64,000 bases of DNA, taken from assembly GCA_029962745.1 (NCBI GenBank), contig JAPZVO010000025.1, forward strand, positions 65,520-129,519, read 5' to 3'. Below the pieces are notes generated by a model. The model was given only the letters and a program-made list of their open reading frames with translations. It did no database searches and was not told where the DNA came from. The translations under genes were made by a program, and so were the position numbers. This document shows positions 24,361-34,726 of the stretch, piece after piece. Every line of letters begins with the position of its first letter. Within the stretch, counting starts at the first letter, position 1. This DNA comes from Echinometra lucunter (taxonomy: Eukaryota; Echinodermata; Echinoidea; Camarodonta; Echinometridae).

Positions 24361-25983
24361 CAGCGGCGTAACAGGTGCCTGTTATCAAAGAGGGAGGGGG
24401 GCAGAGCCAAATATTTCCCGGTAACTCCGTCTAGAATTAGTGGTGTAGCTAGGTTTTCAGTTTAGGGGGCGGTAGTGAGCACGGGAAGCGCGCTCCCAAG
24501 GGGGTTGCAGGGAGGGGGAGTGTCCCCCTGCGAGAAGCGCGGAAGCTCCGACGTTCCTTTGAATCGTTCCTTTTCTGCTCCCGCTCATCTTAATACGTCC
24601 TCTGCCTGTTATAGGGGGGGGGGGGGGGGTGGGTGGGGGCAGAGCCAAAAATGTCCCCGTAACTTGGTCCAGAATCAGTGGCTTTGCTAGGATTTGATTT
24701 TAGGGGGCGGTAGTGAGCACGCGAAACACTTAATACTGAGCGCGCGAAAGGCGCTCCCTATAAGGGGAGTTTTCCCCCTCCCCCACGAAGCACGGAAGCT
24801 CCGACGTTTTCTTCGAATTGTTCCTTGTCTGCTCCTGCTCTTCTTACGTTCTCTGCCTGTTATCGGGAGGGGGGGGGGCAGAACCTGTGTCTATCAGTGG
24901 GTGGGATGAGTGTGTGCGTTTATATGCAAAATAGGGTTAGAATATTTCTTTAAAAGAAGAAAAGCTTGATATTTGCAACACTGAGCCCTCGGATGCGGCA
25001 CCACAGTATTTTGGTTCATCAGTTCATTAAAAATTATGTTCTAATTATTGTTGAAACATTTTTTGGTTTCACCACGGTTGTGTAGATTTCTTCAGAGACT
25101 TTGGCATGATTTAATTAGACGATGAAGTGAGAGACAGGATGGGGTGTCCGATTTCGTAGTATCATAAAAAGCATTTTTGCAAACTATTCCAATTCTAATA
25201 AGTTAATACTCCAGCAGAAGCTGAAATTTTATCTCAGAAAATTGATATTAAAAAAAGGAATCAATATTAATGAATAGCTGAATGAATGAATGAATGAATG
25301 AATGGACGCATGAATCATGAATAAATAAATGAACATCGATATTTATTAATTGATTACACCCTCGTAGAAAAGGGGGTGGGGGCAGTCGCGCCCCCCCCCA
25401 AAAAAAAAAAAAAAAAAAAAAAAGAACGCCAACAGCAAAAAAAAAAGAAAAAAAAAAGAGAGAAAGAAAGAAAAAAAAGGGTGGAAAACGTAAGAAGAGC
25501 AGAAGCAGACAAGGAATTATTCGAAGAAAACATCGGAGCTTCCGTGCTTCGCGGGGAGGGAGAAAACTCCCCTTATAGGGAGCGCCTTTCGCGCGCTCAG
25601 TATTAAGTGTTTCGTAAGTGTTTTGCGTGCTCACTAAAGCCCCCTAAAATGAAATCCTAGCAACGCCACTGATTCTGGACTAAGTTACGGGGACATTTTT
25701 GGCTCTGCCCCCACCCCCCCCCCCCCGATAACAGGCAGAGGACGTATTAAGATGAGCGGGAGCAGAAAAGGAACGATTCAAAGGAACGTCGGAGCTTCCG
25801 CGCTTCTCGCGGGGGACACTCCCCCTCCCTGCAACCCCCTTGGGAGCGCGCTTCCCGTGCTCACTACCGCCCCCTAAACTGAAATCCTAGCTACGCCACT
25901 AATTCTAGACGGAGTTACCGGGAAATATTTGGCTCTGCCCCCCCCCCCTCCTCCTCTGATAGCAGGCACCTGTTACGCCGCTG

Positions 25984-26018
25984 CAACAAGGCGCCTTAAA
26001 CCACTCGACCGCGGCACC
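25984..26018 (-). ncRNA. tRNA-like 5' half, mirrored copy
   Basis: Minus-strand counterpart of the segment at 24326-24360; reads 'ggtcgagtggtttaaggcg' with acceptor-like 'ggtgccgc'. Its preservation in both arms shows it predates the arm duplication. Confidence 0.5.
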
Positions 26019-26125
26019 TGATGAAGGAAAATAAGATACAAAAAAAAATTCGGTCTCGCGGGCCTTCGGTCTCGCGGGCCTTCGATCTCGCGGGTCTTCG
26101 GCCTCGCGGGCCTTCCGTCAAGTGG

Positions 26126-27350
26126 GCGGACCCCGGCCACAGGGCCTAGGGCTTGTGCGTTTGTTGCCCTTTCCTTTCTATTTTAAAATCAATAATAATA
26201 TTTTAATAGTTAATACACAATTTACACATATACAGTTAGCATCCAGACTATTCTCATTTTTTTTTTTTGGAGGGGGGATTGTTTACTGTATGTTTTGTTG
26301 AACAAAAAATATTAATTAATATTACGCTACAGGGTAATTTGGGGGTACTCGGGATCGAACCGGGTTGATTTATTTTTTTTCCCAGTTACTCCGACACTAA
26401 TTTTAACGTAAGTCTTAGTTGGAGGTACGAAATCGCCTTCTGCTGCTTATCACCAGCATTCATCAGTCTGATTTTAGTTTGGGAAACATTAGAGTACGAT
26501 GGTTACAGTATTTTTCCAGTAAAATAAGTTCTTCTTCTTTAAAACAAAACACAACAAAAAGAATTCCGTAGAGCTATATCATCCTATTACGTAACAAAGT
26601 CACCTTACCATAACTTTTAGCCAAAATGAGTGAAATTAGCTCAATTTCATGCAGTATTTTCGGGATGAAACCAAATTGAGATTTGACATCACTGAGTAAA
26701 TCATCTAGAGTCATCCTCGAACGTCACAAGTAAAATTAGGCCTACCCCTACGTATCAAAAACTGTAACTTAACTAATATAACATTTTTTACCAAATCCTT
26801 GATTTTTTATAATGTAAATTGTATTTTTAAGGTTGTAAAACATGTCACATTAAAAAAAAGTAAGGGTATTTTTCATTGATAAAACACCATTTATTGGAAA
26901 GAGTATGATATGAAGGGTACGTCATGCATATTCATCATGAAGGACAAAAGGAGAGGTTTGATTGGTATAAGATCGAAATACTGGTTTTGCTTGAACATGA
27001 AAAGAGCTCTTGATCCACGCAAAAAGTGATTTTGGAGCTGAAAATGGCTGCGCCCTCATTAATCCGCGAACGCGCATACGTGGAAGACGGGCACTACTTA
27101 CATGCATTTTGTATTGTGTAGTATGAGCTAGCTGTGTATCGATGTGTATCTGTACATTTTCTATACAGTGTGTATAGATACTTTAGCTATGCGCCTGTGT
27201 TATATGTCTATGGATTTGAATTGACGGTGATATTACTAGTAATACGCGGTGCGTGCGCGTCATGTTAACTATCCAAATCAAGGGAAACGAATTGTCTATG
27301 GATGTGTGGAAGCGACTTTTAGACCGGGAGCCAGAGGGGGTTAGCTTATA
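26126..27350. other. Roco intron, unassigned, with a B-box-like word
   Basis: No coding exon recognised. At 26341-26366 the minus strand reads 'ccggttcgatcccgagta', an exact B-box core (GGTTCGATCCC) with a nearly complete T-arm stem (4 of 5 pairs) and a pyrimidine acceptor-like tail. No D or anticodon arm is present, so I read it as a tRNA-derived remnant. A 'caataataatattttaatag' AT-rich stretch precedes it. Confidence 0.4.
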
Positions 27351-29012
27351 ACTTTTATTATATTGTAAGCTATTGTAATTCTTCCCTCCACAGAGTTGGT
27401 TGTAATCACAGACTGTTTGGACTAATTTTCTCCCATTTCAGCAAGCAAAATATAGCGGGAGCAAGAGGGGGTTAGCTTGGCGAAAAAAGTACCCCCTTTT
27501 CATGGACATAGTCGTAAACTCCGGAAAAGACTATAGTAGGAAATGCACGTCTGCCTTACACAATATGGTGGGGGCCGTCAGGGAGCCCCAAAATAGGTCC
27601 AAAACTTGAGCTAGATTAGCGAAAAAACTACCTTCATGAAAACTGGTGCAAATTCTATAGCATGACCCCCTGAATCATGAATGACCAATGCCAAACATTT
27701 TAGGTGGTGGGTTGCATGTGCAAGCAAGAAGCCCCCAAATATCAAAACGCCCATTTCTTTGTTTACAACGGAAGAATAATGGGCTAGACTAGAAAAACAA
27801 ATTAACCCATTGAAAACCGGTGGAAATTGTTAGGAATGATCCCTTACGTCATGAATGACCCTGCCGGACATTTTCAGTGATAAGTTGTCCCCACTAAAGG
27901 CCCCCAAAATAATATCAAAATACTGAATCATTATCGCTCAATGAAAAATGTGGACTCTAAGACATTGAACTAGATTTGCTAAACAAGTTGCCCCCATGAC
28001 ATTCGTTGCAAATTGTAAATCATCTTTCCCTGAATCGTGGATGACCCCCGCCAGAAATTTTCATCGGTTTGTTGTGTCCGGCAGACGCCCCCGAAACAAT
28101 GGGAAAATGCCCTTTCATCAGTGCACGACAAAAATGTGATGACTTTTAGACATTAAACTAGATTAGCAAAACAAAGTATCCCCGTGAAACCTAGTGGAAA
28201 TTGTCAAACGTGCTTCCCTGCATATTGGATGAACCCTGCCGGACATTGTCAGTGGTGGGCTGTATCCAACAATGTTTGGGGGCGTCTTCCGGGCACAGCC
28301 CACCGTTGACAATATCTGGAAGGGCTCATCCCCTGTGCAGGGGAACGTGTTTGACAATTTCCACTAGGTTTCATAGGGTACTTTGTTTTGCAAATCTGGT
28401 TCATTGTCTTAAAATTCACATTTTTCATTGAGCGGTATATGATTCAGCATTTTGACATTATTTTTGAGGCGTCTAGCGGGCACAGTCCACCAGTGAAAAT
28501 GTCTGGCGGGGTCATTCATGAAAAAGGGGGTCATGCTTAACAATTTCCATCGGGTTTCAATGTGTTCTTTGGTTTTATAATTCTAGCTCACTGTCTTAAA
28601 TTATTTTCTCGCTGTACACATAGAAATAGGCATTTTGATATTTGGGGGCTTCTTGCGGGCACAACCCACCACCTAAAATATCTGGCATTGCTCATTCATG
28701 ATTCAGAGGTTTTGCTATACAATTTCCACTAGTTTTCATTAAGGTTTTTTTTTTTCGCTAATCTAGCTCAAGTTTGGACTTATTTTGGGGCCCCTCCTGA
28801 CCGCCCCCACGATATTGTGCAAGGCAGACGTGCATTTCTTACCATAGTTTTTTACGACTATGTTCATGAAAAAGGGGTACTTTTTTCGCTAAGCTTACCC
28901 CCTCTGGCTCCCGCTATATTTTGCTTGCTGAAATTGGAGAAAATTAGCCTAAACAGTCAGTGATTACAACCAACACTGTAGAGGGAAGATAGCTTACACA
29001 TAATAACAGTTG
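27351..29012. mobile_element. 1.66-kb foldback whose arms are ~180-bp repeated units
   Basis: The outer ends mirror each other: 'cttccctccacagagttggt' near the left end against 'accaacactgtagagggaag' near the right. Next come 'ttcagcaagcaaaatatagc' and its reverse, then a pair around 'ggcagacgtgcattt'. Each arm holds several imperfect copies of a ~160-190-bp unit recognisable by 'tagattagc', 'tcatgaatgacc', 'gcc-gacattttc' and 'gcccccaaaatatcaaaa'. The left arm (to about 28276) is ~190 bp longer, consistent with one extra unit. No transposase. Confidence 0.8.
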
Positions 29013-29163
29013 ACGAAAATAAATGATTATAACGGGGAAGCGAAGTCACTATGCGTAACACTGTGGAATACATTGCGTCCCCCAGGAACAATTCTTGCCA
29101 TCTGAGCATTTCAAAATATTTTCTTAGAATTTTTATATCTGTGGATAGCCCAGCGTCTCTTTT

Positions 29164-29444
29164 CAGGGCCGTACGCAGAAAATTTTTACGAGGGGGGGGG
29201 GGGGGGGGGGAAGATTCGTTAAAATTTTCGAAGAAACCCGAAAGCGAGGGAGCGAAACGACCAAGCTGGTCACGAGGGCGCTTTTGCACTTTTAAATGTG
29301 AAATTGAAAGATTTGGTGCAGTTTTTTTTTTTTGGATTTTATGAGAATTTTCAGTAGGAAAATGTGAGTTTTCAAAATTTCGGGGGGAGGGGGGGGGGGG
29401 ACAACTGCCCCCCCCCCCCCACTCCCCCGCTGCGTACGACCATG
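29164..29444. mobile_element. hAT-like MITE with 8-bp target duplication
   Basis: Begins 'cagggccgtacgcag' and ends 'ctgcgtacgaccatg', terminal inverted repeats of about 15 bp with 12 matches. The octamer tctctttt flanks it on both sides (29156-29163 and 29445-29452), the 8-bp duplication typical of hAT elements. The interior has a G19 run (29192-29210) just inside the left end, and G12 and C13 runs near the right end. A second member, inverted relative to this one, lies at 43993-44243. Non-autonomous. Confidence 0.8.
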
Positions 29445-29452
29445 TCTCTTTT

Positions 29453-30599
29453 ATCAAATGTCATCCCAAATTCTCAAACTGTTTACGGCTTAAGTGAACA
29501 GACAAACCTTTGGAAAGACTGCAAAATCTGAACTTGACATGAATAAGTATTTGTTCCGGTTATTATCCGTGAGGTTTAGAATAGTGTAAACTCTGAAGGC
29601 TTAGAAATTTTTATATTTTGATACTTTTACAACAATTTAAACATTAATACCCTTGGCTGTGTGTATGTTGTAACATATCTCGTTTCAAGCTTGAGTGAGG
29701 ATTTGAATACTTGACTGGTTGATTTGAAATATTGAGTCTAAGTACCGGTCAGTTCTTACCATCAAAGTTGGCATATTTTCGATAACAGCTGAACAAAAGA
29801 AGGAATATAGACCCTTACGTACTATTTAGCACACTTTTAAGGGGCATTTTGAAATACTATCTTTATCTTTATGGGCAGTTCCATGACATATGGGAGACAG
29901 AGCTCAAAATTTGAAGTCGCACTGTGCCCTTTTAATTCCAAATAAAAATCTAAAAGTACCTCAGAGTCTTCTTCTTGTTACAAATAAACATTTAAGATAA
30001 ACAAATTTGCAATTCTACCTTCTTACGAGAATAACATAAACAAACAAAAAACTGCACATATGGGACTATGGTCAGGGGAATGTGCTTTAAATGCCTTTTA
30101 TTCTTATAGTCATTTTTCTCAGATCTTTTTTTTCATTTCATTGATTTTAATGGATTACTTTAACAGATTTTGGGTAGTTAATGAATTAGAAACTAATGTA
30201 AATGTGTAAAACCTAATACTGAATTTAAGCGTCAGTTACCAACATGTCTTCAGTAAATTTTTCATTTTTCACTAAAACAGGTTATTCAAATTGTTCATTA
30301 TTTTGCTCATCTCTTCCTAGGAACCTAGGCGTAATGTCAAATGAATTGCATAATCCTTACACATCTGAGACATGAGACATATAGATTTGACTCTACACCA
30401 TTATTGTCCATGTGCTTTTTGCGTAACGTCAGTTACCGATACATTTTCGCTTGCAGTGTGACAAGAAGTGCAGTTTGAGATAAAAACATGTGTTTCTTCC
30501 CTATATATGGCTGAAACGAAACCTAGACTTTGAAACGAGCACGTTTGATGTAATTAATCGAAAAACTGCCTAGGCTACGGTGTAAAACGGAACCCGAGT
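29453..30599. other. Roco intron, unassigned
   Basis: AT-rich; no exon, array or terminal repeat recognised on either strand. Confidence 0.35.
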
Positions 30600-32060
30600 T
30601 GCAAAGGGAAACTTAAGAGAAGATGGAATGGCGCAAAAGAGAAAAGAGGATTTGTCAGATTTGAAGGGGGCACTTACCAGAAGAGGAATTGTACTATCTT
30701 TAACAAAAAAAAAAAAAACCCAAAACAAAAACCGGGGCTTAGAATGGGCATTTATCATAATCAAACCGGACACTCATCAGAAATTAAGAGATACTTATCA
30801 GATTCGAAGGGGGCATTAAATCGTGAGGAGAGATGAATTCACTGGAAAGAAAAGGGGCACTTATCAGAAATCAAATGGACATGTATCAAATTTCAAAAAG
30901 GGGCACTTGCCGAACTGAACAGTCAGAGAGCTTCCCTCTTAAGAGGGAACGCTGAGTTCCTTAGTTTTAGGGAACATCGACTCCCTCGTCTGTGACGACT
31001 GCTGTGAAACGTGTACAAAGTCAAATGCTTTCCCTTGACTGCTGTTTAAAAAAAAATCATATAAGAAACCCCATAGCTTATGAATGTTGAAATCTTACTC
31101 AATGAAAGATAGATAATGAAGCTAACTCCACGCAAAAAATAAATATACACAGTCCATAGGGATTTTTATATATGATTTTTTTTCTGAATTTATTTTGTGA
31201 TTCTGCGAGCCACAGAAAATATCCCAGGCGTTCTATATTATTATCTGCGACCGGATTTGTGTAGTCGAGATGAAGCACTGGCCATACACGCGCTATACGA
31301 TATGTACGGCGACAGATGAGGAGAGTGAGAGAGAGAGAGTGAGAGGGAGAGAGAGAAAAGGGAGAGCCCGAAAGAGATTAACGTAATTATTCTCACTTTG
31401 CACTTTGCTTGTTGAATAAGGAATAATTCCTAAGGGCTGGAATTAGAACTTTGTAACGGCTGACCTCGTGCGTTCGCATGGAGGTCATTGGGTCAAAAGT
31501 AAACAATTCAGTTTTCCCTCAAAACAGGGAGTCTCCCTGACTGTTGAAAAGTGACACTATTATAGAACAAAAAAGGGTGCTTAATGCACTTATCTTACAT
31601 TAACATATGAAGACATTGGACATATTAAAAGGGAAAAATAAGGTACTTTTCAAAGGAAATGAGAGCATGTATCAGATTTTCAACGGGGCACTTATATCAG
31701 AGATGAAAAATGGGACTCTGCAGATTGAAGAGGATTTGCACTATATGAGAAACAAAAGGGGAATTCAAAGAGGGCAACAATCGCAATTTACAGTGGACAT
31801 TCATCAGTGTAAAAGACAAACTTCTTAGGAGGGAACAGCGCACTATTAAAACGGAAAAGGGGCACCAATCAGACATAAAGAGCGTATTTTTAGGTTTTAA
31901 GAAGGGTAACTTATCTCAATCGAAAAGGGGCACTTATTTTAGAAGGCGAAAGGGCACTTACTTACCAGAAAGTGGGCCCTTCTACGAACAAAGGGGCTAG
32001 AGTGAACAGGTTTGAAAGATAGCATTTTTCTTGGGTAAAAAGGGGTACTTTTTGGGTGCT
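30600..32060 (+). repeat. Two degenerate arrays of a GGGGCACTTATCAGA motif
   Basis: At about 30620-30912 and 31560-32060 the plus strand carries many variants of 'aaaggggcacttatcagaaa' at irregular 25-40-bp spacing. The two blocks are in the same orientation and are separated by unrelated sequence with a GA microsatellite (31316-31365). A small hairpin-like word pair near 30942-30980 ('ccctcttaagaggg') sits just after the first block. The open frames running through the arrays are low-complexity and not taken as genes. Possibly the two ends of one element. Confidence 0.6.
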
Positions 32061-33353
32061 TCAAAAAGTGTGTGTGTGTGTGTGTGTGTGGGAGGGGGGG
32101 GGGGGGGGGTGAATGATCCCCTGCCCCCATGGGAATGAGTATAAATTTCAAGTTTCAAGTTTCATATTTTATTGATTTAATCCATACATATTGGATTATT
32201 CTCAACTTTTCACATAATATATATTTCAGAGTATATGATTTGTTAATTGCTTTTCTGTTTGATGGAATGATTGACTGATCTATTTATGTTATGACTGATT
32301 GATTAATTGCCTGATCTTTCTGCATGACGACTTTTATGACATCCAAATCACGCGCACTTATATATTAAAATACACGGAAAATTAACATTGCAAAACAATC
32401 AATAAAACATGCAATTGCTCACTCACGTATGACATGTCAAATGGATATGTCATAACATAAACTCAACATCCACCCATAAATCGCCAGAAAGCCCTCAGAA
32501 TATCAAAATCATAAGCATCCACAGTTAACACTACTGCCCGCTTCGCTGAAAGCAACCAGCTTGAATACCCATTCTTGTCAAGTCTGGATTTTGCACCTTT
32601 TCAAAAAAGTTACCTGTTCTCGCTGTTCAAAGCGTAAGGGGTGGGATTTGATACAAGAGTCTTTTGACTATCTACGGGTATAAAAATTTTCTACGACTAG
32701 AATTTGTTTTTCCAACTGTACATTGGGGGGGGGGGCACTGTAGAGTACCTGTTGGGGCTGAATGAATGGCATGGTCATCCTTTTTTCGCCACTTCGAAAT
32801 GTCCCTTGTATAGATCATATCTTGCTCCACTCCGACAGTACTTGCTTCCGCAGGTTCAAACCTGTAATAATGTAAGTGATATTATTTACCTGGCCTAGAG
32901 AAATATAAAGAATTAGAACAATAGATTTCCGCATGTTTTCTCTCATTAACATTTGGAATCCCAGATGTTTGTTCACGAGATTTCTAAATTTTGCAAGAAT
33001 TTAAGGAAATGAAATACATGATGATCTTCATGCTAATAATAAGAATGATAAAATGATAAGAATAATTATGATATTTGTAATAATGATAACAATAATTATG
33101 ATAAATATAAAAGCAGTTTTGGTGCAGAACAATGAATGTTCCCTTTGCACTGTAAAAAGGCTTTATTGCAAGTAAAATCACGATCAAAGGACTGTATGAT
33201 GATAATCATGATGATAATGATAACAACAACAACAACAATAATAATAATTATAATAAAGATAGTGATAAAAATAGGCCTAATGATAATAATAACAATGGTG
33301 CCTTCTTAGCGCTCAGATCCGTCATGTCGTGACGCTCATGGCACTCTGGTGCC
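32061..33353. other. Intronic DNA with simple repeats
   Basis: GT microsatellite 32068-32090 followed by G16 (32094-32109). G11 at 32725-32735. A GAT/AAT/AAC trinucleotide-rich tract at about 33015-33300. No coding exon recognised. Confidence 0.45.
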
Positions 33354-33355
33354 AC

Positions 33356-33432
33356 GTAAAAATGTCAGAGGTAAAAATGTCAGAGGAAAAAATGTCTGAG
33401 GAAAACATGTCAGAGGTAAAAATGTCAAAGGT
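33356..33432 (+). repeat. 15-bp minisatellite, five units
   Basis: Five consecutive 15-bp units of the form 'gtaaaaatgtcagag' with one or two changes each, immediately after 'ggtgccac'. Perfect spacing and low divergence suggest recent slippage or a remnant of a foldback arm. Confidence 0.85.
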
Positions 33433-34726
33433 ATGTCAGATTTGAAAATAATAAAATTGAATTGCAGAAATTATGCGGAACGCAAGATATTCAAAATATT
33501 GATACTGTGAACATACCGTGTATGTGTTTACTTGAATACCCTTGTCTTGGTCATTTGATATAACAGAAATAACGGTTTTGGTGTTCGCGGAGAGGACACT
33601 CTGGTATGCGCGCACTAATTGCCTTATAGTGTTTTGTTCTTTCGTATACATACTCTAAAAATATCAGCAAGCAAACGCCCAATTCTCTGCTTTGTAACGC
33701 TGTGGTACCAGTTCCTTGGCATCTTCCGGAGAAGACGAAAACAATAAACCAAACACCAAAACCAAAACCAAACATAACAGATATAAACAAAACAAAACGA
33801 AACAAAATCATTCACAAACAGCCAAAAGAAATGTTAGGGTTTTCGAGCAGTGTTGAACCATGTGAAAGGCAAGGAGGTGTTAATAATACTTGATTATTTT
33901 TGTGGGGGGGGGGGGCCTTAAATGACAACCTTGTATAAAGTTGTGAATGAATTTAAAAAACGATGGAAAAGTCTGCCTAATTACTTTCACCGTTCATAGT
34001 AGACGAGGTTTCTACATAATTATGTAGAAAAAACTAGCCATATGTGAGAGGGAGGGAAGCGGCCATTTTTTTTTTTTTTTTTTTTTTAGCTTTTGGTTAA
34101 ACAGCTGGGCCTATGTACATTACTGCACCTGTTACAATGTGAAAGTTTATTACACGTGCTTTTCATATTATATTTTTCCTACAGTGTGGAAGCGTCGTCC
34201 TGGGCTAATCTTTATACATGTTATATGAGCAGAATCAAATTAAAAGGGGAATGAAGAAAAGGAGGTACAAGCGAAAGAGAAAAATAGAGATTTATTTGTA
34301 TGGATAATGCACAAAATATCATACAACTTTGGTACATGTACAGTAAACAATGTACGTGGATGAACATTTTAGAAACGATGGTTGGAAAAAACTTGGGCTT
34401 GTAACATGAGTAGCTGACCACATACCATACATTCCACACGAATGCGCGATTCCTCTACGTAACCCCCCCCCCCCCCCCCCCCGCCCAACACCTAGCGTGA
34501 ACAATGCCTGAATATTATTGTACTCATACGTAAGGAAGAACGCAATAGGAAGTAAGCGAAATTGAACTAATTTCTCAACCTTTCACAGTATCTCATCGGA
34601 TACGCTGCGGAATTTACAACTTTTAAAAATAATTACTTTTACTTAGTTAATTGTGTTAGCATATGCAAAACATGAGGCCGCCATCCATTTCAAGCCTAAC
34701 CGCTCTCAATAGCGGTCTCCTGTGTT
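33433..34726. other. Intronic DNA, unassigned
   Basis: Contains a CAAAA/CCAAAA-rich stretch (33738-33810), G12 (33904-33915), a T run (34067-34087) and C20 at 34463-34482, the longest pure G/C run in the window. No exon recognised with confidence; an open stretch ending ...QDKGIQVNTYT at 33.5 kb on the minus strand was considered and rejected. Confidence 0.4.

Larger units (their letters stand above)
24232..26125. mobile_element. 1.9-kb foldback element with 620-640-bp arms
   Basis: The left arm 24232-24855 and right arm 25483-26125 are inverted copies with about 90% or better identity, around a ~627-base spacer that includes a GAAT microsatellite (25281-25308) and A-rich sequence. Each arm has, from the outside: three or four copies of a 16-bp tandem unit 'ccgaaggcccgcgaga', a tRNA-like A-box segment, two 'agNcagtggcgttgctagg'-type junction words, and G runs (24614-24629, 24869-24878; C runs 25714-25726, 25938-25948). 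Inside each arm a ~270-bp subunit is itself present twice ('cggaagctccgacgtt' twice per arm). No transposase. Confidence 0.85.

Noticed and set aside
25248..25634. Poly-Phe/poly-Lys frames on both strands
   Set aside because: A-run and G/C-run simple sequence in the spacer and arm of the foldback.
33436..33651. Minus-strand stretch ...DQDKGIQVNTYT before a GTATGT, considered as an alternative Roc G2 exon
   Set aside because: No good acceptor, no preceding Thr at the right place, and the phase does not fit either neighbour; the 51.5-kb exon fits better.
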